Below, one piece after another: positions 43,096-50,718 of a stretch of 64,000 bases of DNA. Location of the stretch: contig JAWWAY010000002.1 in assembly GCA_033721235.1 (NCBI GenBank), positions 1-64,000 on the forward strand. The letters run 5' to 3'. The notes beneath the pieces were generated by a model that made no database searches, had not been told where the DNA came from, and saw only the letters and a list, made by a program, of their open reading frames with translations. Positions within the stretch are counted from its first letter, which is position 1. Each line of letters starts with the position of its first letter. A program made the position numbers and the translations under genes. Source of the DNA: UBA5078 sp033721235 (lineage in GTDB: Bacteria > Pseudomonadota > Gammaproteobacteria > Pseudomonadales > Pseudohongiellaceae).

Positions 43096-44300
43096 CAAGA
43101 CTTCTTCTTTCGCTTATTACTCGTGGCGGCTTTGCCTGAGGCCTTTAATTTCTTGGGACCTTTATAGCTCCCCGGTAATTCCTTTACTTTTCTGGACTCC
43201 ATCTTGACCTTCAAATAGCGCTCTATTGACGCTTTCAGGTTCCATTCGTTGGGCGCGATAAGCGAGACGGCAAGGCCTTGCTTTCCGGCCCGTCCCGTTC
43301 GCCCAATACGATGCACATAGTCGTCACCTTTGCGGGCCATATCGAAATTAATGACGAGATCCACACCCTTGACATCCAGACCGCGGGAGGCCACATCACT
43401 GGCGATCAGTACGGTTATTTTACCGTCTCTAAAGGCTTGAGTAGTGGCATTTCGCACATCTTGTTTGACATCCCCGTGCAAGTAGCCCGCGCGCTGCCCA
43501 CGGTAACGCATAACACCACACAAATGGTTAGCCTGCTGCTTAGTATTGGAGAAAACCAGTGCACGCTCAAAGTCTTCATTCTCCAACAGCCACAGCAATA
43601 GTTTTTCTTTGTGCTTGATATCATCGGCTAGGATAGCCTGTTGGCGAATAGATTCGTGGGCCGTTTGTGCCGTGTTAATCGTGACGCGAACGGGAGCCGT
43701 TAGAACGATCGATAGGCGGCGCACACCTGCCGGCATCGTAGCGGAGAACAACATCGTTTGACGCTGCTCGCTGCACGAGTCGATGATTTCCATAATATCA
43801 TCCACAAAGCCTAGCTCGAAAAGGCGATCGGCTTCATCCAGCACTAGCGCTTCCAATTCAGTGAACAGGGTCGCGCGCTCGCGCACAAGTTCCACCAGTC
43901 GGCCGGGTGTCGCAATCAGAACCTCTGGGTCTTTACGCAGCATGGCGCGCTGAACTTTGAATTCTTGCCCGCCGGTAATTACCCCGACTTTAAAGCCACA
44001 GTAACTCGCCAGTTTTTCAAATTCCTTAGCAATTTGCCTAGCCAGCTCCCGAGTAGGCGCCAAAACCAGGGCTCTTGTTCCCTCTTTTGGCGCCCTGGAA
44101 CTTAGCATTCTCTGCAATATGGGTAATACGAATGCCGCGGTCTTACCGCTACCCGTGGCAGCGTTCACAAGCAGGTCTTTCCCCGCCAGCGCCAAGGGAA
44201 TGGTTTCACTTTGCACAGCCGTAGGCTCTTCAAAGCCCATTTTGGAAACGGATTTAAGTAGGCTCTGGTCTAGGCCAAGATCGGAAAACACGGTTTTCAC
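43095..44300 (-). CDS. DEAD-box RNA helicase, SrmB-like
   Basis: The 401-residue protein shows all helicase motifs: Q motif (FEEPTAVQSETIP), ATGSGKTAAFVLP, PTRELA, TPGRL, DEAD (VLDEADRLFE), SAT, HGDVKQ and HRIGRTGRAG. The short basic tail (KGPKKLKASGKA, ending NKRKKKS) is lysine-rich, like SrmB or RhlE. These helicases help ribosome assembly or RNA turnover. It is the first gene of a two-gene operon with the DUF1415 gene. Confidence 0.9.
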   Translation of the reverse strand: MKTVFSDLGLDQSLLKSVSKMGFEEPTAVQSETIPLALAGKDLLVNAATGSGKTAAFVLPILQRMLSSRAPKEGTRALVLAPTRELARQIAKEFEKLASYCGFKVGVITGGQEFKVQRAMLRKDPEVLIATPGRLVELVRERATLFTELEALVLDEADRLFELGFVDDIMEIIDSCSEQRQTMLFSATMPAGVRRLSIVLTAPVRVTINTAQTAHESIRQQAILADDIKHKEKLLLWLLENEDFERALVFSNTKQQANHLCGVMRYRGQRAGYLHGDVKQDVRNATTQAFRDGKITVLIASDVASRGLDVKGVDLVINFDMARKGDDYVHRIGRTGRAGKQGLAVSLIAPNEWNLKASIERYLKVKMESRKVKELPGSYKGPKKLKASGKAATSNKRKKKS

Positions 44301-44382
44301 CCTATTACTGTAGTCAATAACAGGCGCACATTAACACCAAAGCATCACAATGCAATCAGAAAATGAACTCTCGCTTGATTAC

Positions 44383-44700
44383 TTAGCGCTTACGGCCGGC
44401 TTTAGTAGGGGCATTTTTGCCAGGCTTGTCTGCCACAGAGCGCTCGGGCATTAGCCCCAAGCCTTTGTCGGTGATGGGATAAACCTTTGGGGCCGTCACC
44501 TCTGGAAACAGACCCTCCACGTCGGTGTGAAATATCCGGCAAAGTCGCTCTAGGGTATCGATAGTAACGTTTTGATCAAGATTTTCGATGCGCATGATGG
44601 TCGACTGAGCAACACCAATCTTACGTGCAAACTCACGCTGCGTAGCAGTGCCTCGCTTCTCTCGAATAAACTTTGCCAGCCTCATACGCAGTTGAACCAT
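44383..44700 (-). CDS. XRE-family HTH regulator
   Basis: The 105-residue protein has one Cro/CI-type HTH (REFARKIGVAQSTIMRIENLDQNVTIDTLERL, key part FARKIGVAQSTIMRIEN) and a short basic tail (KPGKNAPTKAGRKR). It probably regulates itself: a 14-bp palindrome covers the start codon. The ATG has no ribosome-binding site, and TTATAA lies 9-14 bp upstream, which fits a leaderless or very short-leader transcript. The divergent AbgT transporter is a likely second target. Confidence 0.82.
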   Translation of the reverse strand: MVQLRMRLAKFIREKRGTATQREFARKIGVAQSTIMRIENLDQNVTIDTLERLCRIFHTDVEGLFPEVTAPKVYPITDKGLGLMPERSVADKPGKNAPTKAGRKR

Positions 44701-44708
44701 ATATGGTT
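44695..44708. promoter_or_regulatory. Operator candidate AACC-N6-GGTT, site 1
   Basis: The palindrome AACCATATATGGTT overlaps the XRE start codon (44698-44700). Bound protein would block translation-start or transcription-start of the XRE gene. Confidence 0.6.
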
Positions 44709-44722
44709 TATAATTCAGACTA

Positions 44723-44740
44723 TGAACCCCATGGGGTTCA
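44723..44740. promoter_or_regulatory. Operator candidate AACC-N6-GGTT, site 2
   Basis: The perfect palindrome TGAACCCCATGGGGTTCA has the same AACC-N6-GGTT core as site 1, exactly 30 bp away centre to centre, three helical turns. It is the likely second operator. Confidence 0.62.
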
Positions 44741-44802
44741 AAGCCATCCCAACACCTTAGCGAGTAAGCGAATCATCCGCAGGAAGCACGGTGAGAGTAG
44801 TC

Positions 44803-44844
44803 GCCTGAGCCCCAAGGGTAAGTATCAAGCCTTGGGGCTCAGGC
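44803..44844. other. 15-bp perfect inverted repeat
   Basis: GCCTGAGCCCCAAGG (44803-44817) and CCTTGGGGCTCAGGC (44830-44844) enclose a 12-nt loop, and outer GTGAG/CTCAC can add to the stem. It lies 95 bp upstream of the abgT-like start. It is not followed by a U-tract, so it is not a normal terminator; a leader structure or protein site is possible. Confidence 0.65.
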
Positions 44845-44938
44845 TGCTCACTTACAGCAATAGTCGTTTGCATAGCGCCGCGCTGCGCACTATGCTCTTG
44901 TCAGCCATCCTCGACACACGAACAACAAGAGCGAAGCA

Positions 44939-46492
44939 ATGAACACCACCACTCAATCAAGCACTACGGGCTTTTTATCCTGGATAGAGCGCACAGGTAA
45001 TAAGCTGCCAGACCCTGTTGTGATTTTCTTGATTCTGATCGGCTTTCTAGTCGGCATGAGCGTGTTGGCATCTATGCTGGGAATATCTGCCCCCCATCCA
45101 ACACAAATTGATAGCGCCGGCAATGCTGTCGTGATCGAAGCTGCCAGCTTACTGTCTGCCGACAATATACAACGCCTGCTGGTCGAAATGCCGACGACGT
45201 TTACACACTTCCACCCCATGGGTTACGTACTGTTGATTATGCTTGGTGCTGGGGTAGCCGAACGCTCAGGTTTATTCTCGGTTGCCATGAGCGCGGCTGT
45301 GCGCAAAGCGCCGCTATTCTTACTGACACCGGTAGTGGCATTAATTGCCATGATGGGCAATTTGGCTTTCGATGCCGCGTATGTGGTTCTTATCCCACTA
45401 GCAGGCATTATCTTTCATGCCGCTGGCAGGCATCCAATCGCGGGAATCGCCGCCGCTTTTGCGGGTGTTTCAGGCGGGTTTTCAGCCAATCTAATTCCCG
45501 GCCAGTTAGATGCACTACTCTTTGGCATAACAGAGGCTGCCGCTACGACGATCGCTCCTAGCTGGGTCGCCAATATTGCGGGCAATTGGTATTTCATTAT
45601 CGCCATGACCCTGCTGTTCCTGCCTGTCATTTGGTATATCACCGATAAGATAGTCGAGCCTAAGCTCGCCCCGCTCTCCGATTCGCCAATCAAGATTGAA
45701 GCCATTGACGAGGAATCGGTCTTAAGCCCTGCCCAAAGAAAGGGTTTAGTGAGGGCTGGGTTGGCGGCACTAGGCGTCATTGGGCTTTGGGCCTTGCTAT
45801 GCTTTATTCCTGGCACACCCCTTATCGATGAAGAGGCTGGCGTAGGCCGCATGCAGCCGTTCTACCAATCTCTTGTCAGTGCTTTCTTCATCTTGTTCCT
45901 AATGTGCGGCTGGGCTTACGGCTCCGCTAGCGGCAGCATTAAGGACCATCGAGATCTTGTCAAAATGATGTCGGACTCGATGACCGACGTGTCTTACTAC
46001 CTGGTATTGAGCTTTGCCGCCGCCCATTTTGTGGCCATGTTCGCATGGTCAAACCTAGGTCTTATTTTTGCCATCAATGGCGCGGCACTCCTGCAAGCCA
46101 GCGAGCTACCCATGGCGGTGCTCCTGTGCCTAGTTGTTCTCATGACGGCATTGACGAATTTGCTCATTGGGTCTGCAAGCGCTAAGTGGGCCATTTTAGC
46201 GCCAGTGCTAGTGCCGATGCTGATGCTACTAGGCGTTAGCCCTGAGATGGGCACAGCCGCCTACAGAGTGGGTGACGGTGCGACCAATATCATTACCCCG
46301 CTCATGCCCTACTTTGCTCTCATACTCACTTTCTGTCAGCGCTGGCAGAAGGAGTTCGGCATAGGCAGTCTTGCCGCAACTATGATCCCCTATTCCTTCT
46401 GGCTGCTATGCAGCGGGACTGTGATGGTATTGATATGGGTACTGCTAGGGCTCCCTTTAGGGCCAGGTGCAAGCAGCAGCTTCATGCTCTAA
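44939..46492 (+). CDS. AbgT-family transporter
   Basis: The 517-residue polytopic protein has the family marks NKLPDPVVIFLILIGFL at the N-terminus, GYVLLIMLGAGVAERSGLF, GGFSANLIPGQLDALLFGITEAAA (key part ANLIPGQLDAL) and a late 'GDGATNIITPLMPYFALIL'. AbgT carriers take up p-aminobenzoyl-glutamate; others export antibiotics such as sulfonamides. No abgA/abgB hydrolase genes lie near it. Control by the divergent XRE regulator is inferred from the shared control region. Confidence 0.9.
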   Translation: MNTTTQSSTTGFLSWIERTGNKLPDPVVIFLILIGFLVGMSVLASMLGISAPHPTQIDSAGNAVVIEAASLLSADNIQRLLVEMPTTFTHFHPMGYVLLIMLGAGVAERSGLFSVAMSAAVRKAPLFLLTPVVALIAMMGNLAFDAAYVVLIPLAGIIFHAAGRHPIAGIAAAFAGVSGGFSANLIPGQLDALLFGITEAAATTIAPSWVANIAGNWYFIIAMTLLFLPVIWYITDKIVEPKLAPLSDSPIKIEAIDEESVLSPAQRKGLVRAGLAALGVIGLWALLCFIPGTPLIDEEAGVGRMQPFYQSLVSAFFILFLMCGWAYGSASGSIKDHRDLVKMMSDSMTDVSYYLVLSFAAAHFVAMFAWSNLGLIFAINGAALLQASELPMAVLLCLVVLMTALTNLLIGSASAKWAILAPVLVPMLMLLGVSPEMGTAAYRVGDGATNIITPLMPYFALILTFCQRWQKEFGIGSLAATMIPYSFWLLCSGTVMVLIWVLLGLPLGPGASSSFML

Positions 46493-46585
46493 TAGGCCCT
46501 GTAGTGAGGTTAGGATTATTCCCTGAATTTAGGTTACACTGCCTGACTCTTATTCGAGACAAGTCGCTGGGTGGGGGCCTAAGTT

Positions 46586-48091
46586 TTGGAGCGAACACAA
46601 TCGAAACAGCCTAATGAGGCCAATCAAAGCGAACTCAGCGCACCCAGTGCTGAGTTTGAGTACGCCTTGTTTGTCAAAAAAGACTGCCCCACTTGCGCTC
46701 TGCTCGAACCCGTATTCGAGCAGTTACAGCAGAACTTGGGCCCAGCCCTAGCCATATTCAGTCAAGACGATGCCAGCTTTCCCAGTGCGGTAAGCAATCC
46801 CATCGATGACACCGCACTGGAACACTCCTATAAAGCCAAAATCGAATTTGTTCCTACCCTGATCAAACGACAAAACGGAGTCGAATCAGGCCGAGTCTAT
46901 GGCTGGGACAAACAGCAGTGGCGAGAGTTTACGCAATTTGATGCGCTCGCCGCCGACTCAAGCTTGCCTGAGTTTCGGCCCGGCTGCGGCTCTAAGACTC
47001 TTGAGCCAGGTATGGAGGAGCAATTACAGCTGCGCTACGAACAGGACAAGCTCAAGGCTCGAAAACTCCTGGCAAATGCCGATGATGACCTTATTGAGAC
47101 TTGCTATGAAAAAGGCTGGAGCGATGGCCTGCCTGTTGTGCCTCCCACGCCGATACGCGTGTTACGGATGCTCAATGCTACTGAATGTGCCGCCGATGAG
47201 ATAATTGGTTTGGTACCTCCCGATCGTGCCCCTTGCAGCGTAGAGAAAGTGGCAATTAACGCCGTGCTAGCCGGCTGCACTCCCGAGTATTTCCCGGTCG
47301 TACTGGCTACTGTGAGAGCCGCATTGCAAGACCCCTTCTGCATGCATGGCCTCCTATGCACCACCTATTTCTCCTCGCCAGTGGTTATAGTCAATGGCCC
47401 GGCGGCGCGACTGATAGGCATGAACAGCGGCATCAATGCACTAGGCCAAGGCAATCGCGCCAATGCCACTATTGGTCGGGCACTGCAATTAGTCATTCGC
47501 AATGTGGGCGGCGGCAAGCCTGGCGGCATAGACAGAGCAACGCTTGGCTCACCGGGTAAGTATACTTTTTGTTTCAGCGAAGACGAAAGCGAGCCTAGCT
47601 GGAACTCCTTAGCAATGGACCAAGGCTTTCAGCGTAATGACTCGGTGGTGAGCTTATTCGCTGGTGATGGCGTTCAAGCAGTAGCCGACCAACGCTCCCG
47701 CACACCAGAGTCACTCATTGGTACGCTGTCCCGCTCCCTGCGCAATGTATGCCACAACAAGCTCTTCTTAACGGCGGATGCCCTGTTGATCCTATGCCAT
47801 GAGCACCGCCGTATTTTTATGGAGGCCGGCTGGAGCAAGCAGGACGTCAAAACCGCTCTTTTCGACGCTCTTCGAACGCCAGGGAAAGACATCATCCGCG
47901 GCGCAGGTGGCATTACAGAAGGCATGCCTGAGAGTTTTGCCGACAAAGATGTCGATAAATTCCGCAAGCAAGGTTTACACATCCTATGCGCGGGTGGAAA
48001 GGCTGGCTTTTTTTCTGCCATCGTTGGCGGCTGGGCAGCCTCCGGCGAGCGAGGCAGTCAACTCGTCTCACAACAAATCACAATGAACTGA
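46586..48091 (+). CDS. Thioredoxin-like protein with large C-terminal domain, UGSC partner
   Basis: The 501-residue protein starts at a TTG at 46586 (GGGGG eight nt upstream; a stop codon at 46580 excludes an earlier start). An N-terminal thioredoxin-like domain has the redox motif KKDCPTC (Cys34, Cys37). The C-terminal part, from about 170, opens with GWSDGLPVVPPTPIRVLRML and continues with GNRANATIGRALQLVIRNVGGG and AGGKAGFFSAIVGGW; I cannot name this family. The next gene is the UGSC selenoprotein, 22 bp away, so the two are probably one redox module. Substrates are unknown. Confidence 0.72.
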   Translation: MERTQSKQPNEANQSELSAPSAEFEYALFVKKDCPTCALLEPVFEQLQQNLGPALAIFSQDDASFPSAVSNPIDDTALEHSYKAKIEFVPTLIKRQNGVESGRVYGWDKQQWREFTQFDALAADSSLPEFRPGCGSKTLEPGMEEQLQLRYEQDKLKARKLLANADDDLIETCYEKGWSDGLPVVPPTPIRVLRMLNATECAADEIIGLVPPDRAPCSVEKVAINAVLAGCTPEYFPVVLATVRAALQDPFCMHGLLCTTYFSSPVVIVNGPAARLIGMNSGINALGQGNRANATIGRALQLVIRNVGGGKPGGIDRATLGSPGKYTFCFSEDESEPSWNSLAMDQGFQRNDSVVSLFAGDGVQAVADQRSRTPESLIGTLSRSLRNVCHNKLFLTADALLILCHEHRRIFMEAGWSKQDVKTALFDALRTPGKDIIRGAGGITEGMPESFADKDVDKFRKQGLHILCAGGKAGFFSAIVGGWAASGERGSQLVSQQITMN

Positions 48092-48113
48092 GGGTGATAA
48101 TAGGAGAACAAGA

Positions 48114-48647
48114 ATGGATAAAACCATTACATTGCTCGACCCCACCGCGGAACTGGAAGCTCCCGATCGAACTCTACTGCCGCGACTAGGCTCCTTAGAG
48201 GGCAAAACTATAGGCCTTTTGGACATTTCCAAGCCAAGGGGAAAAGAGTTTTTAGACGAGGTGGAGCGACAATTATTAGCGCTGGGCCTCGATTTAGAGA
48301 TTAAGCGATATCAAAAACCTACGTTTACTAGGGTCGCGCCTCTTCAATTAGTACAGCAAATCAGCGTAGACTGTGACGCGCTGATCGAAGGGTTGGCTGA
48401 CTGAGGCTCATGCACGTCGTGCAGTTTGCATGACATCATGGCCTTCGAAAGCCGAGGAATTCCGGCAGGCTATATAGCCTCATCGGAATTCGTGGATGCC
48501 GCCAAGGCACAGAGTCGATCACTGGGGGTGGAACCTGCTGGTGTATTTGTTCAGCATCCGATTCAGGATCGCACCGATGAGGAAATGGTGCACCTAGCAA
48601 GCGACGCTATTGAAAGGATTATCCAGCTAATCGCTAACACACAATAA
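48114..48647 (+). CDS. UGSC-family selenoprotein, in-frame UGA at codon 97 read as selenocysteine
   Basis: The frame 48114-48401 ends at a TGA (48402-48404) and continues in the same frame to 48647, giving a 177-residue product with Sec97. The peptide around the UGA is LIEGLAD-U-GSCTSCSLHD, matching the U-G-S-C motif that names this selenoprotein family, known from marine metagenomes. The N-terminal KTIGLLDISKPRGKEFLDEV is also family-like. AGGAG precedes the ATG. The downstream part (MAFESRGIPAGYIASSEFVDAA) has no start of its own and fits one continuous protein. A SECIS-like hairpin follows the UGA. Length, context and the motif all favour Sec over a stop; it needs selA, selB, selC and selD elsewhere. 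Confidence 0.85.
48405..48443 (+). promoter_or_regulatory. Bacterial SECIS-like hairpin
   Basis: Starting right after the UGA, GTCGTGCA (48416-48423) pairs with TGCATGAC (48427-48434; one G-U) around a loop GTT. The apical loop begins with G and is 19 nt after the UGA, matching the known bacterial SECIS pattern. Outer GGC/GCC and ATG/CAT pairs can extend the stem. Confidence 0.75.
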
Positions 48648-48681
48648 CTAAGCAACAATCCATTAGAAAAGGGTAGAAAGT

Positions 48682-49863
48682 ATGAAAGAAGCAGTCATAG
48701 TCGCAACAGTCAGAACGCCAATTGGCAAGGCCTACCGCGGCGCATTCAATAATCTTGAGGCTCCCACGCTGGGTGCCCACGCGATCAAAGCAGTACTCGC
48801 AAAATCAGGCATCGCTGCCGATCAAGTAGACGACGTTGTAATGGGCAGCGCTCTTCAGCAAGGCAGCTCTGGTTTTAATATTGGTCGCCTAGCCGGCGTT
48901 GCTGCGGGTCTTCCAAGCAGCGTCGCTGGTATGAGCATGGATAGACAGTGTGCCTCTGGCATGATGGCCATCGCAACAGCCGCCAAACAAGTGATGGTCG
49001 ACAATATGCCCATCGTCATCGGTGCTGGACTAGAGTCCATCTCACTCGTACAGAATGAGCACCGCAACGCCTACCGAGCAGTCGATCCAAATGTGATTGC
49101 GCAATCGCCTAATGCTTATATTCCAATGTTGCAAACCGCCGAAATCGTAGCCGAACGTTATGGCATTAGCCGTGAAGCTCAGGACGAATATAGTCTACAG
49201 AGTCAACAACGTACGGCTGCCGCGCAAGAAGCTGGCAAGTTTGACGACGAGATCGTTCCTGTTACAGCGACTAAAATCGTTGTCGACAAAGAAACCAAAG
49301 AACAGAGCATGGTGGAGACTACCCTGTCAAAAGATGAAGGTAATCGCCCCAGCACTAATCTGGAAGGACTCCAGTCTCTCAAGCCCGTGATCGAGGGTGG
49401 CTGCATCACAGCGGGTAATGCCAGCCAGCTTTCAGACGGCGCGTCAGCTTCTGTCATCATGGACAGTAAACTTGCAGAACAAAGCGGCCTAACGCCTCTT
49501 GGCGCCTATCGCGGCATGGCAGTCGCTGGTTGTGATGCAGACGAAATGGGTATCGGCCCAGTGTTTGCCATTCCTAAGCTACTGAAACGCTTTGGCCTTA
49601 AGATGGACGATATCGGCCTGTGGGAACTTAACGAAGCGTTTGCGGTTCAGGTTCTATACTGCCGTGACAAGCTTGGCATTCCTGATGAGCTGCTAAACGT
49701 CAACGGTGGCGCCATCTCCATCGGTCACCCTTATGGTATGAGTGGTGCTCGTATGGTTGGCCATGCCCTTATCGAAGGTAAACGCCGCGGTGCCAAATAC
49801 GTTGTTTGTACAATGTGTATCGGTGGCGGTATGGGCGCAGCGGGGCTATTCGAAGTCTTCTAA
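48682..49863 (+). CDS. Thiolase (acetyl-CoA acetyltransferase family)
   Basis: The 393-residue protein has the thiolase motifs DRQCASGMMAIATA (active-site Cys about 91), NEAFAVQVLYC, NGGAISIGHPYGMSGARM (His) and CMCIGGGMGAAGLFEVF (second Cys). It joins or cleaves 3-oxoacyl-CoA. Length is normal. The start has AAAAGGGTAGAAAG upstream. It follows the selenoprotein by 34 bp on the same strand, so it may share its operon; a functional link is not established. Confidence 0.93.
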   Translation: MKEAVIVATVRTPIGKAYRGAFNNLEAPTLGAHAIKAVLAKSGIAADQVDDVVMGSALQQGSSGFNIGRLAGVAAGLPSSVAGMSMDRQCASGMMAIATAAKQVMVDNMPIVIGAGLESISLVQNEHRNAYRAVDPNVIAQSPNAYIPMLQTAEIVAERYGISREAQDEYSLQSQQRTAAAQEAGKFDDEIVPVTATKIVVDKETKEQSMVETTLSKDEGNRPSTNLEGLQSLKPVIEGGCITAGNASQLSDGASASVIMDSKLAEQSGLTPLGAYRGMAVAGCDADEMGIGPVFAIPKLLKRFGLKMDDIGLWELNEAFAVQVLYCRDKLGIPDELLNVNGGAISIGHPYGMSGARMVGHALIEGKRRGAKYVVCTMCIGGGMGAAGLFEVF

Positions 49864-49877
49864 GCCTATGCAACACG

Positions 49878-49907
49878 ATTCGGCCCGCCAAGCTCGGTGG
49901 GCCGAAT
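49878..49907. terminator. Hairpin between thiolase and VOC genes
   Basis: ATTCGGCCCGCC (49878-49889) pairs with GGTGGGCCGAAT (49896-49907), 12 bp with one G-U, between convergent genes. There is no strong U-tract, so it may act as a bidirectional stop or 3' protector. Confidence 0.55.
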
Positions 49908-49917
49908 ATCTTGCCAT

Positions 49918-50364
49918 TCACGTAGCAAATAAACTCTTGTCTATATCTCTAAATGCTTTGAACTCCAAAGCATTCCCCGAAGGATCTAAGAAGAACATCG
50001 TAGCCTGCTCACCAGGCTCTCCCTTAAAACGTATATAAGGCTCTATCAAGAAGTCGTCCACAAACTCTTTCGCCTTCTCGGCCAAGGCCTCCCACTGATC
50101 CATTTCCAGCACAACGCCAAAATGAGGCACTGGAACACCATGACCATCTACGTGGTTCCCCACCTGCTGCACTTTACCGTCCTTTCCTAAGGAGGGATTT
50201 ACATGAACGACCAACTGATGCCCCATGAGATTAAAGTCGATCCAGTGCTCTGAGCTGCGCCCCTGCGCTAGGCCCATCTTCTGACCATAAAAATCTCTCG
50301 CTTCTTCTAGGTCTCGAACCTGTATCGCCAAGTGAAAAGGCGTTAATTTATTTTGTTCTCTCAT
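49918..50364 (-). CDS. VOC-family protein
   Basis: The 148-residue protein has two beta-alpha-beta-beta-beta modules of the vicinal oxygen chelate fold, for example TPFHLAIQVRDLEEARDFYG and VPHFGVVLEMDQWEALAEKA, with H11, H101-type and E139-type metal residues suggested by HLAIQV, PHFGVVL and NALEFKAF. Such proteins include glyoxalase I, dioxygenases and fosfomycin-resistance enzymes; I cannot choose. It is transcribed alone toward the thiolase gene. Confidence 0.85.
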   Translation of the reverse strand: MREQNKLTPFHLAIQVRDLEEARDFYGQKMGLAQGRSSEHWIDFNLMGHQLVVHVNPSLGKDGKVQQVGNHVDGHGVPVPHFGVVLEMDQWEALAEKAKEFVDDFLIEPYIRFKGEPGEQATMFFLDPSGNALEFKAFRDIDKSLFAT

Positions 50365-50457
50365 CTAATAATCCAATCTTAATTAAAGGCATTAAGCAAT
50401 ATTCAAAACCAATCGACCAAAAGCTGCAAGTTATGTTCTTTAAACATGTAATAGTTT

Positions 50458-50474
50458 TGCACATTTAATGTGCG
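50458..50474. promoter_or_regulatory. Candidate NtrC site
   Basis: TGCAC-ATTTAAT-GTGCG matches the TGCAC-N7-GTGCA pattern known for NtrC in 9 of 10 positions, with inner inverted repeat GCACAT/ATGTGC. It lies about 115 bp upstream of the sigma54-type promoter, a normal enhancer distance. Confidence 0.55.
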
Positions 50475-50577
50475 CGATAACTTATTTCGCCACATTGCGA
50501 AGCAACTGTTTTAGACAACAAAGGGGCTTGTCATTCAGGAAAACATCTAAGCTATTGTTTTTCAAGAGCTAAAAAAG

Positions 50578-50594
50578 TTGGCCTAATTATTGTT
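50578..50594 (+). promoter_or_regulatory. Sigma54-type promoter of the porin gene
   Basis: TTGG-N10-GT (GG at 50580-50581, GT at 50592-50593) is close to the TTGGCAC-N5-TTGC consensus, with GT in place of GC at -12. The expected start near 50604 coincides with the beginning of the leader hairpins. Confidence 0.5.
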
Positions 50595-50603
50595 AGTAAT
50601 ATC

Positions 50604-50679
50604 AATAGTACTCTCCAGTACCCCATTGAAATCGGGCAACGATGCCTGCACTCCCAAGCGGAGTGCAGGCTTTTTTTTT
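50604..50679 (+). promoter_or_regulatory. NasT-type antitermination leader before the porin gene
   Basis: Three structures are visible. A stem GTACT/AGTAC (50608-50621) may be P1. P2 has CGGGC/GCCTG with hexaloop AACGAT (50638-50643), with A1 and G4 as in ANTAR targets. The terminator is GCCTGCACTCC/GGAGTGCAGGC (50644-50670) with T9. P2 shares 50644-50648 with the terminator, so the two exclude each other. NasT binding P2 would therefore prevent termination. Confidence 0.65.
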
Positions 50680-50718
50680 GGAAAAATTTTGTTAAAAAAG
50701 CCTCAACAGGAGCATGTA

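Larger units (their letters stand above)
50365..50718 (+). other. Regulatory gap upstream of the porin gene
   Basis: The 354-bp gap holds the candidate NtrC site (50458-50474), a sigma54-type promoter (50578-50594), a leader RNA with P1, P2 and terminator hairpins (about 50604-50679), and the ribosome-binding site AACAGGAG near 50707. Nothing else is seen. Confidence 0.6.

Noticed and set aside
48426..48647. Second half of the UGSC gene as a separate gene or frameshift pseudogene
   Set aside because: It is in the same frame as the upstream part, only a TGA separates them, and U-G-S-C plus the SECIS-like hairpin explain it.
50590..50718. Upstream extension of the porin frame
   Set aside because: It would translate through the P2 and terminator hairpins; the ATG at 50719 has a good ribosome-binding site and begins a signal peptide.
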